Of a DNA stretch of 64,000 bases, positions 34,156 through 41,261 are shown piece after piece. Source of the stretch: JAIEPW01 sp964471915 (GTDB taxonomy: Bacteria > Acidobacteriota > Terriglobia > Bryobacterales > Bryobacteraceae); contig CAYYID010000006.1 in NCBI GenBank assembly GCA_964471915.1, positions 1-64,000 on the forward strand, given 5' to 3'. The notes under the pieces were generated by a model. It saw nothing but the letters and a program-made list of their open reading frames with translations, was not told where the DNA came from and did no database searches. The position numbers were made by a program, and so were the translations under genes. Numbering within the stretch: the first letter of the stretch is position 1; each line of letters starts with the position of its first letter.

Positions 34156-35037
34156 CTACTCCTTCTTTGCGTGCCCCTCGACCAGCTCGATCCGCAGCTT
34201 GTCGGGACCCTCGATGAACGCATATTTCACCTTGCCGCCGAGGACGCTGCGCGGCGGGTCGGTGATCTTGACGCCTTCTTTCTCCAGGCGCGCCAGTGTT
34301 TCGTCCAGGTTATCGACGCTCAGCCCGATATGATCCACTACGCGGCCCTTCGTGGACTCGAAGTCCTTGCGATCCTTCCACAGTTCGGGCCACGAAGTCT
34401 GCGCGTACTCGATCGGATAGATGATGACGTTCACGTTGTCGATCATCATGGAAGCCGACGGCGCGATCTGCACGTTGCGATACATCCGTTTCTGCTTCTG
34501 GTAGCGCACGTTCGCGATGCCGAAGTGCCTGGCGTACCATTCGCCGGCGGCGACGGGATCGGCGCTGAGCAGGTGGACGTGTCCGAAGTGGTGGTGCCTG
34601 GCGGTGTTCAGCTCGATCAGCGAGTGGTCGGGGCCGTCGACGTACGCGTAGAAGAAGAGGCCGCGGGCGTTGCCGCCGCCGATGTCGGAGATGTCGGTGA
34701 TCGGGGTCTGGAACTTCGTCCCGAGGTCGAGCTGGCGCTGGTATTCCTTCTGCATGTCTTCGGCGCCCCAGCCGAAGTGCCAGATGGTGGAGAAGATCTC
34801 CGAGGGCGGCGCGGCGTTCACCTTCGAGAACAGGATCCAGGACTTCTGCGCCCACACGGCGTCGACGGCGCCGGCGAACTTGGCTTTCTCGGCGTCAAAG
34901 CGGGAGGTGTAGAAGTCGATCGCGGCGGCGGGGTCGGTGGCGTTGAGGTGCAGGTGGTGGAAGTGCACCTGCTGGGCGGCCAGGGTCGCGGCGGCGAGGG
35001 CGGAGAGAAGCGCAAGGCGGATCACGCCCAGGAGCAT
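34156..35037 (-). CDS. Exported VOC (glyoxalase-fold) protein
   Basis: 293 aa. Seen: signal peptide MLLGVIRLALLSALAAATLAA, then vicinal-oxygen-chelate modules HFHHLHLNATDPAAAIDFY, HFGHVHLLSADPVAAGEWY and VVDHIGLSVDNLDETLARL, each with the His near the start that often binds metal. VOC proteins include glyoxalases, dioxygenases and resistance proteins; the reaction cannot be named. Start at ATG 35037 (GTG at 35025 possible). It is part of a minus-strand series with the hypothetical gene upstream (29-base gap) and the TonB/Sel1 gene downstream. Its 3' end is duplicated at 33023-33125. Confidence 0.8.
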   Translation of the reverse strand: MLLGVIRLALLSALAAATLAAQQVHFHHLHLNATDPAAAIDFYTSRFDAEKAKFAGAVDAVWAQKSWILFSKVNAAPPSEIFSTIWHFGWGAEDMQKEYQRQLDLGTKFQTPITDISDIGGGNARGLFFYAYVDGPDHSLIELNTARHHHFGHVHLLSADPVAAGEWYARHFGIANVRYQKQKRMYRNVQIAPSASMMIDNVNVIIYPIEYAQTSWPELWKDRKDFESTKGRVVDHIGLSVDNLDETLARLEKEGVKITDPPRSVLGGKVKYAFIEGPDKLRIELVEGHAKKE

Positions 35038-35066
35038 ACCGAATTCGGGCGAGCTTCGCGCGCCCG

Positions 35067-36611
35067 TCAAGGAAGGTTCTTGCGGTAGCGGGCTTCCAGG
35101 AGGCGCCCTTCGACAGCGAGCACCGGATTCCGGGAGCGCTCGAGGAGGGCGATCAGCGCCGGCACGTCGCCGCGGAAACTGCGCCACTCGGATTCGATCA
35201 GCCAGTGGACGGGCGCGTACCAGAGCAGCCGGCGCTTTTGGTGCGCGGCATCCGCGGCCGCGCTTTGCAGGAACTCGATGAGCAGCTCCTGGACTTTGCC
35301 GCGGTCGGCGAACTCCGGGCGGCGGGACTGGTCCGCCAGGTACGCGTCGAGTTCAGCCCGGGTCCGGCCTTCGAAGGGTCTGACGTTCAGGGGTGTGGTC
35401 ACGAACAGGCGCAACAGAGTCGCCTTGGCGAGATAGAACTTCACCGGGTCTGGCTCGTCTTTGCCGGACCAGGCCACCACGGCGTCCAGCAGGGTTTCGG
35501 CCTGCCGCCGCCACTCGCGCGTTTCCTTGGCCGAGGCTTCCGTTTTCAGCAGAACCACGACGGCCGTCGAGTACAGTTCCTGGGCGCGCCCGGTATCGAA
35601 GATTTCATCACTGGGCCCGCCGGCGAGCAGTTTGCCCGTCTGCATCCGGGCCGTGACCGGAGCCAGCGTGCCGCCAGCCTTGGGCAGCAGAACGTCGTTG
35701 TAGTAGTCCGCGAGCCGGCGCCCCTCGCCTGAGAACGCATCCGGCGCGGAGCCGGCCTTGGCGGGCATGACATCCGGGCAACGGTCCACCGCCAAATGAT
35801 TCACGACGAACGCGCGAAACGCCGTCACCACCGGCGTTCGGAGCTCGGCCGGCAACGTCGCAACGAAGTCCGAAACGCGGCGGACCAGTAACGCCGCCCG
35901 GCCGGAGATGCTGCGAGAATCGGGCGGAAGTTGCTCCAGCCGGCCGGCGAAGATGCCGACCAGCCGCTCGCGCTCCGGCGGCAGAAGCCGGACCTTGCCC
36001 AGCAGTGCAATTGCCGGAACGACTTCCGACGCATGACTGAGCCGGGACAAAGGGCCGGCGATGAACTCCACGTGACGTTCCGCGGATCGCTCCTTGGCCG
36101 CAAACGCGGCATCGGCCAGGCGGCCGAGCACCTCGTAGTAGCGGGACAGATCGTAAGTGAGGTGATCGGCACAGGAGCGCGCCGGAAGATCGGGCAGTTG
36201 GATCTCCTCGAACATCTCGAGCGCGCGCGCCGGGCGGTAAGCCAGCATAGCCTCCGCGGCACGCAAGCGCAGGGAAACCGCGTCGAGACCGGCGGGGAAC
36301 ACTTGCCGCAGGGCGCCGGAGACAGAATTGGATCCGCCGAAAACCTGCTGCAGGGCGATTGGCTCCGGCGCCAGGCTGGCGAGACGAAAGGCGTCCTCGA
36401 GCTGCTCCAGCGCCTGTTCGCGACCGGGCGGCTTGGAATCCTGGTGGAGACGCAGCAGGGCGTGCGCCTGGAACTCAGGAGCAGCGGCCCGGGCGAGGGC
36501 AAGCAGAGCGTCGTGACGCGCATGATGCTCGGTACCAGGAGCCGGTTGTTGCGCCGCCAGGAGTGACGCCACGGCGGCTATACTGCAACACGTCTGGAGC
36601 GGCGTCCGCAT
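35067..36611 (-). CDS. Exported helical hypothetical protein
   Basis: 514 aa with a signal peptide (MRTPLQTCCSIAAVASLLAAQ). The body is almost wholly alpha-helical with many Ala/Leu/Arg heptads and no recognised domain; a TPR-like or tandem-helix scaffold is plausible. Three cysteines (near residues 150 and 270 and in the signal) are not in a known motif. It heads the minus-strand series with the VOC and TonB/Sel1 genes and is divergent from the permease at 36799; 36612-36798 holds both promoters, of which TATTGT (36782-36787) is the clearest. Confidence 0.7.
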   Translation of the reverse strand: MRTPLQTCCSIAAVASLLAAQQPAPGTEHHARHDALLALARAAAPEFQAHALLRLHQDSKPPGREQALEQLEDAFRLASLAPEPIALQQVFGGSNSVSGALRQVFPAGLDAVSLRLRAAEAMLAYRPARALEMFEEIQLPDLPARSCADHLTYDLSRYYEVLGRLADAAFAAKERSAERHVEFIAGPLSRLSHASEVVPAIALLGKVRLLPPERERLVGIFAGRLEQLPPDSRSISGRAALLVRRVSDFVATLPAELRTPVVTAFRAFVVNHLAVDRCPDVMPAKAGSAPDAFSGEGRRLADYYNDVLLPKAGGTLAPVTARMQTGKLLAGGPSDEIFDTGRAQELYSTAVVVLLKTEASAKETREWRRQAETLLDAVVAWSGKDEPDPVKFYLAKATLLRLFVTTPLNVRPFEGRTRAELDAYLADQSRRPEFADRGKVQELLIEFLQSAAADAAHQKRRLLWYAPVHWLIESEWRSFRGDVPALIALLERSRNPVLAVEGRLLEARYRKNLP

Positions 36612-36798
36612 GGGATGGGCTGGCCTTTCTCAATCCGTTGGCGGAACCGTACCCCCCGGGTCAGGCGAAACGGCGCTACCAAGGAGGCGGTTCACGGTAG
36701 GAGGATAGCGGATTCGGCGTCCGCGCTGAAGCGGCTGGGAGCGGGGCCGGAATCCACGGAACGGATCCCCGGGTCGCGGCGTATTGTGTGAAGGCCTT

Positions 36799-39279
36799 AT
36801 GAACACCCTGTTGCCCGAACTCCGCCAGGCTGCCCGCACCTTGGCTCGCACTCCGCTGTTCACCCTGGCCGCCGTGGTGGCGCTCGGGATCGGCATCGGC
36901 GCGGCGACCGCGGTGTTCAGTGTCGTGAATGGCGTGCTGCTCCGCGCGCTGCCGTTCCACGAACCGGAGCGCCTGGTGTCGGTCGAGGAAGGGATCCCCA
37001 AGCTGGTGGACCGCCCGGTGCCGTTCTCACCGCCGGACTACCTGACGCTGACACAGCAGACGCAATGGTTCGCGGCAGCGGCGTCGTACCGCAACGTTTC
37101 CTACGAGGTCTCCGGACTCGATCAGCCGGAGCGCGCAGTGGGTCTGCGAGCGACCGCCAGCCTGGCCCCGCTGCTCGGGATGAAGCCGGCCCTCGGCCGC
37201 TGGTTCACCGACGACGACGACCGCAACGCGCGGCCGGTGGTGGCGCTGAGCCATGCTTTCTGGAGTCGCAAGTTCGGCGCGGACCCCGGGGTGATCGGAC
37301 GCGCCTTGCGCCTGGACCGGGCGGTCTACACCGTGGTTGGCGTGCTGCCGGCCGCCGCCGTCTTCCCACCGCGCGGCAGCGGCGCGAACCGCGAGCCCGC
37401 GGACATCTTTGTCCCGATGAGTTACACCGCCGAGGAACGGCAAGGCTACGGCCAGGGGTACAACAACTCGGTGATCGCCCGGCTGCAGCCGGGCGTCACG
37501 GTGGAGCAGGCGCAGGCGAGCGCGGGAGTGCTGGCGCGGCGCTTCGAGGATCCCTACCCCGCGAGTATCCGGTCCATCCCCGGTTTCTCGCTCGCGGTGA
37601 CCATCCAGCCGTTGCGCAGCCAGATCGTCGGCAACGTGGAGCGGATGCTGCTGGTGATGCTGGCGGCGGTGGCGATGCTGCTGTTGATCGGGTGCGCGGA
37701 CGTGGCGAACCTGATGTTGACCCGCGCGGCCGGGCGCGCGAAGGAGATGGCGGTCCGCGCGGCCCTGGGCGCCAGCGGCGGCCGCCTGATCCGGCAGGCG
37801 CTGCTGGAAAGCGGCCTGGTGGCGCTGGCGGGCGGCGCGGCCGGGGTCGCGACGGCGGCGGGAGCCTTGAAGCTGCTGCTGGCCGCGGCTCCGGTTTCGC
37901 TGCCGCGCGCGGAGGCGATTGCGCTGGACGGACGGGTGCTGGCGTTCGCGCTGCTGGCGAGCCTGGCCACCGCGGCGATCTTCGGCCTGGCGCCGGCGCT
38001 CGAGGCCGCGCGGAGCTCGGCCAGCGAGGCGTTGCGCGAGGGCGGCCGCGGCGGGACGCAAGGGATCCGGCGCCGGCGCTGGCTGAGCGCTTTCGTGGTG
38101 GCGGAGTTCGCGCTCGCCGTGGTGCTGCTGGCGGGCGCTGGCCTGCTGCTGCGGAGCTTCGACAAGCTGATGAAGACCGACCCGGGCTTCCGGCCGCGCC
38201 AGGCGCTGGGCTTCACGCTGAGCCTGCCCGCGCAGCAATACCCGAAGGCCGCGGCGATCCGCGGTTTCTGGGAGCGGCTGCGGGAGCGACTGGCCGCTCT
38301 GCCCGGCGTGGAGAGCGTGGGGCTCGGCGACCTGCCTTTCGCGGTGCGCGAGGGACGCGCCATCTCGCCCGAGGACCGCAGCGCGTTCCCGGGCAATCCG
38401 CCCGGGGTGCGGCAGGCGTGGGTGCACGGCGACTACTTCCGGGCGCTCGGCGTGGATCTGAAGCAGGGCCGCTACTTCACGGCTGCCGACACGGCGGAGG
38501 CGCAGCACGTGGTGATCCTGAACGAGACCATGGCGCGCACCTTCTATCCCGGCCGGAATCCGCTGGGCCAGCGCCTGAAGTGGGGCGGATCGCCGGATTC
38601 CGCCGCGCCCTGGATGACCGTGGTGGGCGTGGTGGCGGATCTGAAGCCCGATTCCTTGCACGAAAAGGCAGGGCCCATGACGTTCACGCCGTACATGCAG
38701 GAGGAAGCGGATTCCGTGGATGGCGCGCGCAGCATGTTGCGCTCGCTCAGCGCGGTGGTGCGGACCACGGGGGATCCTGAGGCGATCGCTAACGCAGTGC
38801 GCCGCGAAGTGGCGCAACTGGACCCGACCCTGCCGGTCGCCCGGCTCAGCAAGCTCGACAACGCGGTGAGCGCCGCCACCGCCCCGCAGCGCTTCAATGC
38901 GTTCCTGCTCGGCGCTTTCGCCCTGGCGGCGCTGGTGCTGGCGACGCTCGGTATCGGCGGCGTGGTGGCGTACTCGGCGGCGCAGCGCACCAAGGAGATC
39001 GGGGTCCGCATGGCGCTGGGCGCTTCGCGCGGGCGCGTGCTGGGCATGGTGGTGGGCGAAGGCATGCTGCTGGCGGCCATCGGGATCGCGCTGGGAACCG
39101 CGGGGGCGCTGGCGCTCACCGGATTGCTGCGCGGGTTGCTCTATGGCGTAGAGCCGACGGACCCGGCGACGTTCGCCGGCGTGGTTGCGGTCCTGCTGGC
39201 GGTGGCCGCGCTCGCCAGCGGGATCCCGGCGTGGCGGGCGACGCGCGTGGATCCGCTGGAGGCGCTGCGCTACGAGTAG
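36799..39279 (+). CDS. MacB/FtsX-type ABC permease, acidobacterial duplicated type (2)
   Basis: 826-aa inner-membrane protein of the same family as the permease at 27111. Seen: LPELRQAARTLARTPLFTLAAVVALGIG at the N-terminus, MacB-like periplasmic domain, first FtsX block with GCADVANLMLTRAAGRAKEMAVRAALG, a second periplasmic domain, and the closing SAAQRTKEIGVRMALGASRG to IPAWRATRVDPLEALRYE. No ATPase or PadR gene is next to it. Start ATG at 36799 with GAAGG four bases upstream; an in-frame TTG at 36784 is less likely. Confidence 0.88.
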   Translation: MNTLLPELRQAARTLARTPLFTLAAVVALGIGIGAATAVFSVVNGVLLRALPFHEPERLVSVEEGIPKLVDRPVPFSPPDYLTLTQQTQWFAAAASYRNVSYEVSGLDQPERAVGLRATASLAPLLGMKPALGRWFTDDDDRNARPVVALSHAFWSRKFGADPGVIGRALRLDRAVYTVVGVLPAAAVFPPRGSGANREPADIFVPMSYTAEERQGYGQGYNNSVIARLQPGVTVEQAQASAGVLARRFEDPYPASIRSIPGFSLAVTIQPLRSQIVGNVERMLLVMLAAVAMLLLIGCADVANLMLTRAAGRAKEMAVRAALGASGGRLIRQALLESGLVALAGGAAGVATAAGALKLLLAAAPVSLPRAEAIALDGRVLAFALLASLATAAIFGLAPALEAARSSASEALREGGRGGTQGIRRRRWLSAFVVAEFALAVVLLAGAGLLLRSFDKLMKTDPGFRPRQALGFTLSLPAQQYPKAAAIRGFWERLRERLAALPGVESVGLGDLPFAVREGRAISPEDRSAFPGNPPGVRQAWVHGDYFRALGVDLKQGRYFTAADTAEAQHVVILNETMARTFYPGRNPLGQRLKWGGSPDSAAPWMTVVGVVADLKPDSLHEKAGPMTFTPYMQEEADSVDGARSMLRSLSAVVRTTGDPEAIANAVRREVAQLDPTLPVARLSKLDNAVSAATAPQRFNAFLLGAFALAALVLATLGIGGVVAYSAAQRTKEIGVRMALGASRGRVLGMVVGEGMLLAAIGIALGTAGALALTGLLRGLLYGVEPTDPATFAGVVAVLLAVAALASGIPAWRATRVDPLEALRYE

Positions 39280-39445
39280 CCGGTGAGGATCGTCGCGATG
39301 TCGTCCCCCACGCACCTCGGCCGAGCGAAGAAACGGCGGTAGCGTCCGCGGCTCGTATAACGTCCGGCAGCCGGGCGGAGTTCGCTGCAGTCCAGCTCTG
39401 CACAAGCCGACCTTGTGGGTTTTTATCTGTGTTCTATTGGAGACG

Positions 39446-39805
39446 ATGAACTCGCGGGTGGTTGAGATTGCCGTTCAGCGGATCGTAGTTTGAGAGAGCT
39501 TTCACGAGGTTTTTCGCAAAGCCCTCGGGTTCCCGAGCTTCTACGGATGCAACATGGACGCGCGGATCGACTGCATGACCTCGGTGGATTCGGTTGGCGA
39601 TGGTCTCGCCACGGTCACAGTGCAACCCGGGGAGATGCTGGTCCTGAAGATCGACGATTCGTTCGGCTTCCGTCAACGCTGCCCCGAACAATACAACGCG
39701 CTGGTAGAGTGCAGTGCGTTTGTCAATTTTCGGCGAGAGGAAGTGGGCGAGGGGCCAGTGCTCGCGATTCTTTTCACTGGCCGGCCCGAGGCGTCTCCCG
39801 CTTAG
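39446..39805 (+). pseudogene. Barstar-like gene with in-frame TGA
   Basis: From an ATG at 39446, with GGAG three bases before it, the frame reads MNSRVVEIAVQRIVV, then TGA at 39491-39493, then ESFHEVFRKALGFPSFYG with NMDARIDCM and later CPEQYNALVECSAFVNFRREE to a stop at 39805. The part after the stop looks like the barstar (ribonuclease-inhibitor) family, and the TGA stands where these proteins often have Trp before xSFH. It therefore looks like a nonsense mutation rather than a short gene starting at 39554, which would lack the conserved FYG region. It ends 4 bases into hicA (convergent). Confidence 0.7.
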
Positions 39806-40014
39806 CAGTCTTCGGGACGAAGGCCGGTTTCCTTGCCGATCCTGGCGAGCGCAGCCGGGCCGACCTCTTCACCGTCATGGAAACAGAACGTGTAGTTGGG
39901 CCAGCCGTCCCGCTGAAGCTTCCGATGAGAACCCACTTGCTTCTTGAGGCTCCAGCCGATCCGCAGCAAGGCGGCATAGACTCGTTTCGCTTTCGTGGCA
40001 CGCCACGCGCTCAT
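39802..40014 (-). CDS. hicA: HicA-family mRNA interferase toxin
   Basis: 70 aa. Seen: VYAALLRIGWSLKKQVGSHRKL with the catalytic His of HicA in GSH, followed by the aromatic YTFCFHDGEEVGPAALARIGKETGL end in place of the common P-H-x-x-E-L. HicA cleaves mRNA and tmRNA independently of ribosomes. It follows hicB with a 4-base ATGA overlap, so this module has the antitoxin first. Confidence 0.86.
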   Translation of the reverse strand: MSAWRATKAKRVYAALLRIGWSLKKQVGSHRKLQRDGWPNYTFCFHDGEEVGPAALARIGKETGLRPEDC

Positions 40015-40226
40015 GCGGCGAACAACACCCGAAGGGGTTCGGGTACGTCTTCTCCACTTTCGATCATGTCAGCAAGCACTTGGAGCGCAATCGCTTTCGC
40101 CCTGCGAACGGCTTCTGTCTCGGTAACTCCATATGCCATAACGCCTGGAAGCTCAGGTACGGACGCAAGAATCCGGCCGTCTTCCTCGCGCTCCACTTCG
40201 ACGCGAATCGGCTCGATTGTGACCAT
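40011..40226 (-). CDS. hicB: HicB-family antitoxin
   Basis: 71 aa. Seen: IRVEVEREEDGRILASVPELPGVMAYGVTETEAVRRAKAIALQVL, the standard partially degraded RNase-H-like HicB fold. No separate DNA-binding domain follows, which is common for the short form. The 200 bases between it and the ankyrin gene hold no other gene; both promoters must lie there. Confidence 0.88.
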   Translation of the reverse strand: MVTIEPIRVEVEREEDGRILASVPELPGVMAYGVTETEAVRRAKAIALQVLADMIESGEDVPEPLRVLFAA

Positions 40227-40426
40227 GGCAACTCCAGTCTAGCGGAAAACCCGATAAGCGGCCAAGGAAACTGCGATGCGGTGGGGGCGGCGGTCGGCAT
40301 GACGGCGACCGAGTGCCAGTCTCCGGTCTCCTTCGCGACCGCTCGTGAGTTACGCTCAGATCGTACGCCGGTCGCGGAAGGTCCCGGCCGCCCGGCGCTC
40401 GAAATGGCGGGAGAGGAGAAATCGAG

Positions 40427-41155
40427 ATGCCAGTCCTGGGAGCCCTGCCTGCGGACGATCCGCGGGCCGTCGCGGTGACGGCGGCCATCCAGCGCGGTGA
40501 CCTAGCCGCCCTGCGCCGCCTCCTCGCGGCCCATCCGGATCTCGCAAACACGCCGATCGCCAACCACACCGGTGTCGCTCGGACGCCCGTGCTGATCGCC
40601 ACCGATTGGCCAGGCCATTTTCCTGAAGTCGCCGCCACGATCTCGATCCTCGCGGCGGCCGGCGCTGACGTCAACGTTCGGTTGCCGCCCCACCCCAAGG
40701 ATCCGAACTGTATGGAAACGCCGCTGCACCAGGCGGCCAGCAGCAACGACGTCGCGGCCATCGACGCACTGCTCGACGCAGGAGCCGACATCAACGCGAC
40801 GGGCGCGATCTTCACCGCCGGCGGTCCCTTGTCGGACGCGGTGATCTTTGCCAACTGGGATGCCGCACGCCGGCTGGTCGAGCGCGGCGCGCACGTCGAG
40901 TGGTGGCAGGCAGCGGCCCTGGGCCTGCTCGACACGATGCGCGCGCGATGGGATGCGCCACCGCCGCCCACGCGCGACGAGATTACCCGGTCCTTGTGGC
41001 ATGCATGCCGCGGCGCCCAGCGCGCGACGGCGGAATACCTGCTCGACCAGGGTGGCGACCCGCATTGGGCCGGCTGGGATGGCCTTACGCCGGTGGCCGC
41101 CGCCGAAAAGAGCGGCAACGCCGGGTTCGTGGCCTGGCTGCGCTCCCGGCTGTGA
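40427..41155 (+). CDS. Ankyrin-repeat protein
   Basis: 242-aa cytoplasmic-type protein, with no signal peptide. Seen: ankyrin units AIQRGDLAALRRLLAAHPDLAN, ISILAAAGADVNVRL, TPLHQAASSNDVAAIDALLDAGADIN, DAARRLVERGAHVEW and ATAEYLLDQGGDPHWAGWDGLTPVAAAEKSG. Such proteins mediate protein contacts; no partner is evident. The ATG at 40427 has GAGGAG nearby. It is followed by the convergent end of the third permease (106 bases of gene-free DNA between them). Confidence 0.85.
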   Translation: MPVLGALPADDPRAVAVTAAIQRGDLAALRRLLAAHPDLANTPIANHTGVARTPVLIATDWPGHFPEVAATISILAAAGADVNVRLPPHPKDPNCMETPLHQAASSNDVAAIDALLDAGADINATGAIFTAGGPLSDAVIFANWDAARRLVERGAHVEWWQAAALGLLDTMRARWDAPPPPTRDEITRSLWHACRGAQRATAEYLLDQGGDPHWAGWDGLTPVAAAEKSGNAGFVAWLRSRL

Positions 41156-41261
41156 GCGCCTCGCTGGGTACCTGTCTCTCAGAATGCTCGAAGAAATCGC
41201 GATCAGCGTCAATGGAAACGGCCCAGAAGTTGACTGGCGCTTCCCTCGTTCGCCGCGGGAA

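Noticed and set aside
37027..39405. 792-codon open frame opposite the second permease
   Set aside because: Arg/Gln/His-rich composition typical of antisense frames; the + strand frame has membrane helices and family motifs.
39554..39805. Independent 83-aa gene starting at the internal ATG
   Set aside because: It would lack the conserved FYG region that lies just upstream in the same frame, and has no ribosome-binding site; better explained as the 3' part of a broken barstar-like gene.
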